Assembly (NCBI GenBank): GCA_000320545.1
Contig: ADNK01000053.1
Span: forward strand, 62,001-126,000
Origin: Bigelowiella natans CCMP2755
Lineage: Eukaryota > Cercozoa > Chlorarachniophyceae
DNA length: 64,000 nucleotides
Direction of reading: 5' to 3'
The position numbers were made by a program, and so were the translations under genes. Shown here one piece after another: positions 47,791-58,506 of this stretch (within the stretch, counting starts at the first letter, position 1; each line of letters opens with the position of its first letter). The notes beneath the pieces were generated by a model, which was not told the DNA's origin, made no database searches, and saw nothing but the letters and a program-made list of their open reading frames with translations.

Positions 47791-50515
47791 ATATTTGTTT
47801 ATACTCTAAGTGCCCCGAAATCGCACTTACACTCACACATACTCTTTGCCTACTGCCTCATCCCTTATCTATCTATCATCGTCATGATTGTGACAAACCA
47901 GTCTTCCACAAACGCGACAGTGGTGTCGTCGATTGATAAATCCAAACTTCGATGAGCATAATTGGCATGTTGCACCAGCGGTGTCTTTCACCCACACCTA
48001 CAGGAACAGCATAAGAAGTGTTAAAAAGTAGTTGAAATGATTAGAATGTGATAGACGGATATGAAAAGTAAAACACTATAAATTCTTAAGATACTCCTCC
48101 GTGTAGGGTAACCATGCAACATATAGCAAACGCAAACACTCATTGACGCCATTTCTCTTTTCGAAAAACATGATAAACACACACACGCACATATTTAGAT
48201 GTACAAAATATAATTTCGTGTTTGATATAAATGCTGGGATCATCTTGACCGGAGCGATTGCGTGTTCTGCTGCAGTTGCTTCACTCGCCGTAAGGCTTCC
48301 TCCTTCCTTTGCCAACATCGCTTTACGCGTAGATTCGATGGACTCCTGGATGGACTTCATCCAGTCATTCTTCTCCTTCTGGTTTTCTGCCTCCACCACA
48401 AACGATTTAACAGGCGTCTCGACCTAGACCATGAAGAGGAGAGGAGAGGAGAGGTAATTTACAAAGAGTCATAGTGCACCATTATCATCATCATAATCCT
48501 CCTCCTCCTCCTCATCATCATATTCATCATCATCATAATCATCATCATCATGGATTGCAAGTAGCTGCTTCACATACAGCAAAAGTAAAGCCTCCGGTGG
48601 TGCCCCCTGTCGTTGCTAACGCCGTGTCGCTCACAGCACATGCCGGGGTCAAAAAGGACCGAAAGTTGAGCTTGAAAACACTGCCGGTGACCTTCCCCAT
48701 GACGCGCTTCTCGCTGTAAAGCAGCATGTCGTTAAAGAGGTGGAAGTAGCCCTTTTTGACTTTTGATCGGCGCGTCTGGCGATCTAGCGCTCCCTCCTTC
48801 ACCAAATGGCGGTTCTTCGCGTCGCCTTCAAGGAGGTCGACCTTGTCGGGGTCGTCCCATTGCTGGATGGATGATTACGAATGGTGATGAAAGGAAAGAA
48901 AAGGAAGAAGTAGAAGATGATGGTGTTAATGTTGATAGCGGTGACAATGATAACGGCAATAGCAGGTTCAGGGCTCAGACAACGACGTTAATACTCCTCA
49001 CAACTACTCTCCCGCTGATGCGAATACCCTTTGTAGCGTGTGCAGCTTCTCCTGATTTTCAGCTTGACGAATCGTTTCATTAACATGAGAAGCAATCACT
49101 TTGATCACCCCTAGTGCTTGTTCGAGGACGGAGTAGGATGGAGCGATAGGAGGGGTCAACTTCACCAATTCCTGTATGAGCAGCCGGTATCGAGGTACAC
49201 GCTGCACGGGTTTGATGAGGAGGAAGAATGGGGAGCCTTGGGGTACATGCTGTGCCCATCGCTTGCTTTGCTTAGGCAGATCTGCAAGCCACTCTTTCGC
49301 TGTTTGTTATTATGGTATAAAAATCATAATGTGTCGAACACAATGCGGCGGTGAGTTGTATTTGCGCGATTTCACATTCCAATTTGAGCTACCTTCTTTC
49401 TTCTCAAATGCTTCCCGAAAGAGTGCGCTGACTCGCTCATGCGACTCCGCGTAGTGCCCATAGACTGCTAGAAGCGGGGCAAAATCGGCGAAAACCTCGC
49501 CGACACCGATACCTGTCGAGCGCACTATCATCATCATCATCATCATCGTCATCATCATCATCATCATCACTGCATCCTTATGCCCTTGACAACCATAATT
49601 ACTACACCACTTTACCGTGCTCTTTCGCGGTGTTGAGTTCGTGCAGGAACTTCCGGTTGACGTCCAGGATGCGTCGCGTGTGAGAGAAAAATACCCTAAC
49701 CCTCGCGCGCTTTGACAGTTTATCGAGCTCAGGTGGTGGCTCTGCGCTCCCATTAGCTAAAGGTAGCATAAACTCGAGAAATAATACCGATAAAGAACAT
49801 ACATACGCCTCCTCCGTGTCTACAATCTCCTTTAACAGCTTCTTCCTCGTCTCTGCGTTTTTCTGTGCCTTGGATTTCTTCTCCCCTCCGGACGCATTCT
49901 TTGGGGCTGGCGGCTTGGCCGATTTTGGGGGGGGGTCCTTGCTGGAACCACAGACACCGCAGCGCGTCATCTTCTTGTGATTTCGGTAGTAGCAGACACG
50001 ACAGTGCCAGAGCTCTATTTTTTGAGGTGGAGGGGCGCCTTTAGGGATTTTAATGCGGGGTAAGGGCAGTTGGTGAGAGAGGAAGATTGCTGTTATTTTT
50101 TGTCGCACATTCTGCTCCGTATGTTTTCCTGTCGCTGTTGTTGTGAGTCGTATCGCGTTTCAGAAAAGTGAGAAGTGTAAATCATCCTCATCTTGTTACA
50201 CTTGTAATCATTTACGTCATATCATGCTACTATACGTGTGTTGCTGTGATTCTGGATATATACACGCTAGTATCAATGATGTCATACGGATTCCTGTCGC
50301 TCCAATGCCATTTGTGGCTGCACTTTGGCCGGTGGGTCTTGGTGCGAGCTTCGGAGCGGCGGAGGTTGAGTCGCCCTTAGATCACGGATGATAAAGTTGG
50401 TATTGGAAGTAAAAACGTTCAATTAAAACATGATTGGGAAATATAATTCTCATGATTGTGATTGCGAAGATAATGTATTTCCCTTCTCTACCAAACGTGC
50501 ACATGAAAATTTTCT

Positions 50516-50566
<51 letters not shown>

Positions 50567-51362
50567 ATGTATATATGTGTGTTTCATACTAATTTGCCAA
50601 GCGATTTGGGATGTTGAGTGGAGGCTTGGATCTTATTCGCAAGCTTCTTCACGTCAAACTTGGGTAGGGGTGGAGGAGGCATCCGGGGAATCGATGGTGG
50701 GGCCTTCTTCGACAATTTCTTTGTACTACTACTGCTACTACTACTACTACTACTATTGCCACCACTACCGCCTCCCCTGTAGACGCCATTTTTACGTGCG
50801 GCGGGACAAGCTGAGGGCGTGGTAGGTCGTTTATTGGAGCGAAATGATGGGGATTTAGGGTTTTTCTTGACTGGTGAAGAGAATGTTGGAAGAAGGTTCA
50901 GACTGACTTCCATGCTTGAATCGGATGAAGTTTGCTGTGGCTGCTGTTTCTTTTGCTGCTGCTGCTGCTGCTGCTGCGGACGTGATGTTGGTGGAACTGG
51001 TGACTTCTTTGTCCAAGAAGGAGTAGGAGGCGGGGGGTTGCCGCTGGAGCCCTGCCCCCTCAATTTTGCAGGCTTTCCCTTTGCTAACTTGTTCATCCAA
51101 CGTGAGGCGGGGGAATTTGTCGATTTGAGAGAAGAAGTAGTTGTTGACGTTGATGATTCCAAATCAACAGATTTGTGAGATTGCACCTTCTTCATGAGCC
51201 TTGATGGCAATGGCGCCTTCGGCAATGCAGGGGGGGGGGTTCTGAGGGTGTGTGCAATGATGGAAATGTTGGTGATAGCGATGATAACAGATATTAGGCG
51301 GAGATATTTAATACATGTATAGAATAGCTCTAGGTGCTTATCGTCTCCTGTAACTACGCGCG

Positions 51363-51415
<53 letters not shown>

Positions 51416-51985
51416 TGTGTGTGTCCGTGTGTATGTGTTTATGGTCTTGAAAGAGAATGGGAGGGGAGCGATTTTTGAATAGTGTGTTTGGTAGGACTTC
51501 CTCGTGATCTTAGCTCTTGGCGACAGATTTCTCTTGGTCTTGGGAACTGATACTTTGTTAAATCTATTCGTTTTAGGAGGGGATCTTTTCGGTCTCCCCG
51601 GTGAGACGTTTCTCGAGGTTTGAAACTTCGCCGAAGAATTGGACCCTGTGCTGTGTTTGCTTGCGTGCTGCTGCTTCTTTTGGCGCTGTATCTCTCCGCA
51701 ACCGGGGCAAAATTTCATATCCGGTGTAACCTAAAATTCAGCTATAATTAACTATCTCTGAGCGGAAACTTCAAGTGCATATTAATTTCTGTGCCTTCGA
51801 GAGAATAGCTTACCGGGTATCCGCAGCTTTTGCAGCCTAATTTGTGTCCACACTGATAACAGAACTTCATCTTGACGCCGACCTGTATTTCACATTCGAT
51901 AGAATTATTGCAGAGTTGATGGGCCGGTCGTTTGTGTTCTTCAGACCTCAGCGCCGCACTTAGCACAACTAACGGTAGTTGCCAT
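42322..51985 (-). CDS. Zinc-ribbon / RanBP2-finger RhoGEF with two tandem DH-PH-FYVE modules
   Basis: A guanine-nucleotide exchange factor for Rho-family GTPases that should bind phosphoinositide-rich endosomal membranes. Minus-strand exons, in order: MATTVSCAKCGAE (51985), GVKMKFCYQCGHKLGCKSCG (about 51880), MKFCPGCGEIQRQKKQ (51710), together three zinc-ribbon CxxC knuckles or more; a basic Ser/Pro/Gln region (51225-50590, with PKAPLPSRLMKKVQSHKSVD); RanBP2-type finger IELWHCRVCYYRNHKKMTRC with GVCGSSKD (about 50020); DH1 (KLLKEIVDTEEAYVCSLSVL, about 49840; VQRVPRYRLLIQELVKLTPP, about 49190); PH1 (VKKGYFHLFNDMLLYSEKRV, about 48760; NQKEKNDWMKSIQESIES); FYVE1 (WVKD, CQLCSSKFGFINRRHHCRVC, 47999-47570); Pro-rich linker (47440-46965); DH2 (RLLKLESQFCADIKAFQRTL, about 46230; YAATVPVAMRLLRAQPQLVE, about 45350); PH2 (NRRRFIVREGKLDR, 44450; QQFYFHLFNDVLLYSSK, 44060; FALQIMSPQKSFIICAHDEL, 43450); FYVE2 (PLWVQDK, CELCDQRFSFITRRHHCRKC, 43150-42450). 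The Pro-rich linker, the ASVMTAMTNH exon and DH2 join in phase 0, which supports one polypeptide rather than two genes. The end (42322) is the frame's stop. Confidence 0.85.
42962..43032. repeat. Compound (AT)n(GT)n microsatellite
   Basis: About 70 bp of AT then GT, in the intron splitting the FYVE2 coding exons. Confidence 0.9.
46856..46898. repeat. (GA)n microsatellite
   Basis: About 40 bp of GA on the plus strand, (CT)n in gene sense, preceded by a degenerate GTGAGTGTGA tandem repeat (46800-46850). It lies in the intron after the Pro-rich linker. Confidence 0.9.
51367..51424. repeat. Compound (CT)n(GT)n microsatellite
   Basis: About 58 bp in an intron of the double DH-PH-FYVE gene. In gene sense it reads (AC)n(GA)n. 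Confidence 0.9.
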
Positions 51986-53167
51986 CGTGCTCACTTCGTA
52001 TCTCGTTGCGCCACCAATAGCTTCGAGTACGAACTACCAAGACTCCCTGGCTGCGGCCAGAGGAGACCTGTGGAGGCGTTAGCAAGGGTAAAGGCTGAGA
52101 ATGAGACTACTGTTAGCTCCTCATTCTTGAGATGTGGTGTGTCAACTAAAACCAAAACTTTAATCGTTGGATTACGAAAAAACTCCGAATCCCGAAGAAC
52201 AATCATGACTGACGCAATCTGGTCCTTTAATAATGAGGTAGCCGAAAGCGTTCACATAACGAGGTGCTCGCTCTCGCTCTTCTTTTCCAACTGGAAGACT
52301 CGTCTGCCCAAATTACCACTCCCCGCTATTATCCCAACATCAATATACCACCATATCTAGTTTCCAACCGAAATCCTGCCGAAATTGGTATCTAGTTCCG
52401 ACTCACCTATTTTGTCCAAGTGAAGGAGGGGGACAACTGGATCGATGGAAAGATATTCAGTTTTGCATACCGTCCTCTGCCATTCATCAGCACTGCAAAT
52501 AACGACCCTAACCTGGCAGCGACATCAACATTGTCATGTCGCTATTAATTTTACACCAATTTGCCTGCGAGCTCAGTACCCATCCTGGACTATCGAATAT
52601 AAGACAACAAAATTAGGATGTTTACGGTAAATATACTTCGAATATACCGTTCGAAGTCTTCACTGCTTCCAGACTGAGTATTGCCAAAAGTAGCACTTAT
52701 AAGTATCAGTAAAACATCTAATAATATTGGTTCTGGTGGCCGATTGATCATCCAGGAACAGTTACACACTATTTTGGAAACGGTAAGACATCATGTTGTT
52801 TATGTCTTCACACATGATCTGTAGGACAGATGGTAGTCCTCCTTGCAGGGGATACTACGTCTACGACATGAAACGTAGCCATAAAACAATCATAAATCAA
52901 AGGAGGATCGTATGCGACACAATTGAATACTTTTTTTCCTTGTGAACACCATGCATTTTGGGCTACATTTTAGGCATAATTCGCTGTGTGCTCCAGCCTA
53001 ATATCCACGTGCTCTACGATGCCTCGGCACAGCAGCTCGGCATCCAAACAAAGAGAAGAGCCGGGACATGTTCATGGATGTTTTCCCACTGAAATTCGGT
53101 CTGTTTTCGGTTCCGTTTTGGGAAGGAATGCAATACAGAAAAGAACGGGGCAGATACGCCAGCAATC
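51986..53167. other. Divergent spacer, no gene supported
   Basis: 1.18 kb between the RhoGEF start (minus) and the methyltransferase start (plus). Positions 51932-52360 are open on the plus strand for 142 codons, but this ORF overlaps RhoGEF exon 1 antisense and shows no domain. No repeats and no core-promoter motifs were found. A 5' untranslated exon of either gene could lie here. Confidence 0.4.
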
Positions 53168-53860
53168 ATGGGCCAGGCCCTCCCGACCCGCTCATCGGTG
53201 TGCTCTCCCCATCCCATAGGACGATCCATCGTCTCACTGGTTGCATCTGTATGGCTATTGCAGGTGATATTCATTGGAGTGCTGGGGGTAGGAGCGGCCG
53301 CTCTGGAGGGCATATTCCAGCATAACATCTTCTACGACCATGAGTACATGTATGAGGCGTTCTTCACAGCCATAGAAAAACCTCTTTTCGTACATGACGA
53401 GGAAGAGGTCAGTTCTCCGACCCATTTCACGTGAATAGAGGTGTTGAACCACAGATTAGATCGTGACTTTATGGTTAATTTCCCATCTCTGCTGCAGTTG
53501 TTCAGAAAAAGCAGCATGAGCGCCCCGGTTTATGGAGAGATGACTTTCGAAGGAACGAGGAAGATGCTAAGGTTTTCTGGTGCATGAGATCCAACTATCT
53601 CCCTCCAACATCTCTTATCGTGATTATGTTGATGTTGCAGTGCTGTTGAGACGAAAGGGAAAGTCTTCTACGACCTAGGAAGTGGCTATGGTAGGAAGAA
53701 GATTTATATTTCCCACTGTGTTGTCCACATGCAAATCATAGTGATGTGATTGGGATCAATATTTGCATCTCGTACATCTGAGGATACATAAGCATACCAT
53801 TTACATATAGATCATGCGTGAGTGGGTTGGTTGTTGTGCGTGTGTCTGTGGGTGTCTGTT

Positions 53861-53895
<35 letters not shown>

Positions 53896-54879
53896 ATGCG
53901 AATGCGAATTGTATTCACTCAAATATAAAACTAAAAGCTGAGCATCCTTGTTTCTCTTCCGTTCTGACCTTGTAATATGATTGAGGTTCATTGATTATTA
54001 CATCCACGTTATGAATAGATAAGATGAGCACAAATGATAATAACGAAAGGTGCCCCCATTGTTGCAGCTGCTTGGCTATTTCCGGAATTGAAGAAAATGA
54101 TCGGAATTGAACTCTCCCCCAGCCGCCATCGCTACGCTGTGAAGGTATCCAAAAGGATGAAACCATCTCAAGTGAACGAAGTCATGGATATCTTATATTC
54201 AATGATTTTAATTGGCTTCGTCGTATCGAAACGCAGAGCAACAACAAAAATAATGCATTTTCAACGGATTCTGTTCTACTGCGGAACGAAAGACAATCCA
54301 TTCTTTGTTTGTTTGATAAATACTTGTTCACGCCTGCACATACAACGCCCATGAGGTACATGACCAACGCCAATGGCATTATACTGCTATTATTGCCACT
54401 ACATCGACGAAGACCAAGACGTTCTGCTACGACATTTTGTTCAGCAATGCCTCCCTTATAATCGGGTAACACGTACTCCTCCTTTCCGACACGATAGGCT
54501 AAGCGAAAGCTGTGCAGAGGCGTGCCGGATGATAAAATAGTTTTCCTGGTGAGTTGTAGAACAGGGCATAAGGCACGAGATATTACACAAAATAATTGAA
54601 TTTTCTGAGCATCCAACTAAGATAGTTTCTCTCTCAAGCGCTGTGGCCAGGGCAATGTAGTAGTAGTGCTACGTTAGAATGGAACGGCAGCTCTTGCACA
54701 CTATCACTGCTGTCACATTGATTCCGTCATTATTTAAGTCGGGGTCCAATCATTTCGAAAGAGATCATCTTCGCAACACCTATCTGTCGTTAGGAGCGCA
54801 CTGTTCGATTCGCTTGTCTTTGTTGCTTCATGATTGCTCTTAATAAAAAGAATATCTACACACACACACACACACACAC

Positions 54880-54963
<84 letters not shown>

Positions 54964-55078
54964 AATACAGCAAAAGAGTATGCTGGAGCACCCGCTTGAT
55001 GACGCTGATATTATCGTGAGAAAACAACGAGGAGGAGGAGAATGATGTTTTTTATACCTAAATAATTACATTAACACG

Positions 55079-55132
<54 letters not shown>

Positions 55133-56081
55133 TCTATTACTATATATGTCTTTATGTTGCGTCTAGTAGTCGATGCCAGTACTCGCTTATTGCGCTCTTA
55201 ATTGCTTTTCTTATGTATTTTACCACCCTTCATCCATCATGATCTATTGATATATACATCACCTCCTCTCGTTGGTTGCTAGTTCCTATCGAGTCTTTGC
55301 TTCTCCGATGAATTCATGCAAATTCTAGGTAGTGACAGATGATATCGATAATGATGATAATGTCCTGTAATGGGGTATAAGGAACAATGCGGAAAAGAGA
55401 ATCCTTTTTGCAACAACAGGCCATTTTCGCTACGAGACTTGACCATTAGCTAATGACCGCAGCTAGCACGACTCTCGTCGTCGGTTGCGCTTTCCTTATT
55501 CCTGTTGTTGTTAACAATTCGCTTCCAACTCGTTCAGGTGATTACTTGGACTCTCAGCTCAGGGCTGGCACGGTTGTGATGTCGTCGCGGGAAGTGCCGA
55601 TGAAAAGATCGAAGAAAGATGGCAAGGTGTGTTGCATCGTATGATGTGCATGTTGTAATGCAACTATGTGCGGAGCGGACTGGTGGAGGAGGAGATGTTA
55701 GAATCCCTGTGGAGTTTCAATGTCCGAAGATATTTTAGTAGGCGCATCAGTCGCCGATAATACACATGATATAAATCGTTGTTTTCAAAATGAATACTCA
55801 TTTTCAAATGCTTATGTTCTTTTTGTAGATATTTACAAAATCGTGGCTATATGTGTGTACGCTGTGCATAGCGTTTATAAATTCCGTGTCTCTTGATGGA
55901 CCGGATGAAACCTCTTCTTATGGGATGGTTGATTCATGTATTTTAGGTTAAGGTGGAAATGAGCTGGAACGACGCTCACTATCTTCACAAGTATACTATG
56001 GTCGACAACATTGACAATGACAAAAAAGAGAAAAAGAAGAATATTTTGCTGCCAAAGGAGAATAAAATACAGGCAAAATAG
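53168..56081 (+). CDS. DOT1-like SAM-dependent methyltransferase with N-terminal hydrophobic segment
   Basis: Rossmann-fold class-I methyltransferase of the DOT1 type (histone H3K79 family fold); the substrate in this lineage is not known. Exons: 53168-53408 (MGQALPTRSS start, hydrophobic VSLVASVWLLQVIFIGVLGV, then IFYDHEYMYEAFFTAIEKPL), 53499-53572 (SSMSAPVYGEMTFEGTRKML), 53640-53690 (KGKVFYDLGSGYG, motif I: SAM-binding DLGSG), about 54050-54143 (PIVAAAWLFPELKKMIGIEL, the GIEL acid of motif post-I, then SPSRHRYAVK), about 54410-54467 (CYDILFSNASLIIG), about 54500-54550 (KRKLCRGVPDDKIVFL), about 55536-55626 (YLDSQLRAGTVVMSSREVPM) and 55949-56081 (VKVEMSWNDAHYLHKYTMVD, Lys-rich tail to TAG). 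VYGE, DLGSG and the Gly-Ile-Glu strand follow the DOT1 order, and RAGTVVMSS matches its late strand. The hydrophobic N-terminus suggests membrane anchoring, unlike nuclear DOT1. Exons between 54150 and 55540 are partly uncertain. Confidence 0.75.
54858..54962. repeat. Compound (CA)n(AT)n(GT)n microsatellite
   Basis: About 105 bp: CA, then AT, then GT. CA followed by GT makes the whole array a near-perfect inverted repeat able to form a hairpin. It lies in a methyltransferase intron. Confidence 0.9.
55077..55125. repeat. Compound (CA)n(GA)n microsatellite
   Basis: About 48 bp, in a methyltransferase intron. Confidence 0.9.
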
Positions 56082-56210
56082 AACGATAAATCTTTTAGTA
56101 AATTGCAACAATGTTGGCATGTTGATCATACCACCAAACGATCGATGCGTGCTGCCGCACAAGCTAGCGCAGCATTGCTAGACTGCGCACATGGAATTTT
56201 TCAGCATATA

Positions 56211-56255
<45 letters not shown>

Positions 56256-56260
56256 CGTAT

Positions 56261-56345
56261 AAGACGGATGTAATGAAATGTTTCAATTTTTTCAATTGTC
56301 ATCCTAATGTAGCTATGTAAAGCAGCGGCTACAGCGCTTAAATTG
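56261..56345 (+). repeat. 3'-flank dispersed element, copy A
   Basis: Shares GACGGATGTAATGAA, TCATCCTAATGTAGCT and AAAGCAGCGGCTACAGCGCT with copy B, 160 bp downstream. It begins about 180 bp after the methyltransferase stop, in the sense orientation. Confidence 0.85.
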
Positions 56346-56421
56346 TATCCATTTGTTTCCATTGTCACATGTTGCATGCACGCTTTCTATATGACGTATA
56401 TTATGTGCTGTGTGAAACGCT

Positions 56422-56510
56422 AGAACGGATGTAATGAAGTGATTAAGCATTTTCAATATTCATCCTAATGTAGCTGTGCAAAGCAGCGGCTACTACAGCG
56501 CTCATGTTGC
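56422..56510 (+). repeat. 3'-flank dispersed element, copy B
   Basis: Tandem partner of copy A: AACGGATGTAATGAAGTG, TTCATCCTAATGTAGCTGTG and CAAAGCAGCGGCTACTACAG. Its core is identical to the minus-strand copy C at 2137-2227. Confidence 0.85.
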
Positions 56511-56799
56511 GTCTCCATGCGTCTTTACTGTGTTTGTATCCTAGTAGCAGTGAAGCAGCTAGTAGCAGGTTGTCGCGAATTGAGAGAGCTCGACTTGCTT
56601 TCGTTAGCAAAGGCAATGCCAGCGCTGGTGGGATGCATGCTAGCATGATATACAATTAAGCGACATGAAGTTACTACTGTCAATGTGATTACCCATGACT
56701 TTGCGCACTGCTGCAGATTGCCAAATACATATCTCATTACAATGTGTTCGCGGCGGGCTGAACGCGATGTCAACGAACAAATCACTTTCTGCCCAGTGG

Positions 56800-56852
56800 T
56801 CATCCTTATTATATCCTAACAATGTAGCTGTGCAATGCATGCGGCGGCTACG
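56800..56852 (+). repeat. 3'-flank dispersed element, partial copy E
   Basis: Partial match: TCATCCTTATTATATCCTAA then CAATGTAGCTGTGCAATGCA and GCGGCGGCTAC. It is a third, shorter copy in the same spacer and orientation. Confidence 0.6.
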
Positions 56853-57112
56853 CATGGTATTGGTGAAATTGCGGCACTTGCATGCACCGCATGTGAATAT
56901 GTGAATGTGTGCGTAGAGATGTCCATGTTCTGACATCATTCTTGCGAAATCGTCAGTCTTTTGTCGCTCACATCTTTCTCATCACGTAGAAACATTCAAA
57001 TTCCAACCGTGACTAATCATTTGGTGTGATGCATGCCTGCAATAATTAAACACCGCTTCCGCGGTCAAAACGATGTTCTAGGGCAAATTCGGAATGTGGA
57101 TCCGCATTTCTA

Positions 57113-57449
57113 TCATTTCACAAGCCCTAGAAGTTCGGTTGCTACATCGTCCGCATCCATCATTGCTGGGAGAGCCTCGATGAGCTGAACATCAAATAAG
57201 AATCAATCGTTAATTCTTTGCATGAAAGGTGGTGGTGGTGGGAGTAGTAGTAACGTAGTAGTGGCAGTAGTAGCAGCGTCATCCCACTAAAAGTTGTTTC
57301 TTGCGTTTGCTCACCTGAGAAGAGTTTACGTCTTTTTGTCGTACCCCTTGAAGGGCTGCAAGGCACGTTGTGATTTCGTCTGGAGTCATTACTTCACCGT
57401 ACACTTTCATGATGTTGAGGAGGTCCTCTCGTTTGATTGCCTAAGTAAA

Positions 57450-57482
<33 letters not shown>

Positions 57483-58043
57483 AAGGGATGGTAATTGAAT
57501 CTTTGCCACAGTTGCTTCTTCCTCAAACGTGTACCTTCTCCTCATCGTCATGGATAAGCTTCTGTAGCGCTTCCTCAATCTCCCCACGTTTGAGGCCGAA
57601 AACAGAGCGGTGATTCACGTAGAGCCGCACTGCGTCCTTAAAGCAAACCTGAACAACGTGCAGTTGGGGTGTCTACGCCTTACTTATGCACTGCGGGGCT
57701 ATTTTCGCTCTAATGTTAAATCAGATTTGAATTCGGCTGATTTCACTGCCTCATCGTCGTCCTCCTACCCCTCCTATTTCTCATGTATGTCGGCATTGAT
57801 GTTGTGTTCGCACGCTCAGCTTGCTTTCGTGCTGTCTACTGCGAACTCCATCGATCATACCTGAGGTATTCCGTCTGGACCTGTCGGGTATGCTTCCGAT
57901 GCTAATTCTTGTTTCAGGTTGCAAATTTCGGATTCTGTCGGGAAGTATCCCATAGCGCGGAACAAATTCACAACCTATATAGGGGATGGGGGGGACCATC
58001 AGTATTCGCTCTCCAATCACACCGGCCGTGATATATACAATAT

Positions 58044-58082
<39 letters not shown>

Positions 58083-58457
58083 GATACAAACGTGATAAAA
58101 CCTGCTCCGGCGGGATGAGATTGGTGATTTTCCTCGCCTCCCTGGTGTCTATTCCCTGCTGCTTAAGCTGGCAGAGGTAGTAGAAATCTTTGAATTCTTT
58201 AAACGTCTCGCCCTCCTGACCGCCCTCCCCGAGCACGTTAGCAAATGCCTGGTTGGGATCCCCACCAAGGATGATGCTTGACTCTAAAGCATTCACAGAC
58301 ACTCTCCAAACGGTCACAACCTGAGGGATAGGTAGGAGGTATTCGAATCGATGGCGGGATTTGTTGTTTGCTTGTTGGTGCTGTGTTTGAAAGAAAAAAG
58401 ACGAAGAATTGCGACGTTTTTGGGGCAACACACACACGCACACACACACTCACACAC

Positions 58458-58506
<49 letters not shown>

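Larger units (their letters stand above)
56082..57112. other. Convergent 3' spacer with tandem 3'-flank elements
   Basis: 1.03 kb between the methyltransferase and CFAP251 stop codons. It holds an AT array (56216-56243) and three copies of the 3'-flank element, and is otherwise TGCA/GCATGC-rich with no supportable gene. Confidence 0.6.

Noticed and set aside
51932-52360. 142-codon plus-strand ORF
   Set aside because: It overlaps the first RhoGEF exon antisense, shows no recognisable domain and is not joined by splice sites to the methyltransferase.
54182-54616. 144-codon minus-strand ORF
   Set aside because: It overlaps plus-strand methyltransferase exons (ILFSNASLIIG, KRKLCRGVPDDKIVFL) and has no domain signature.
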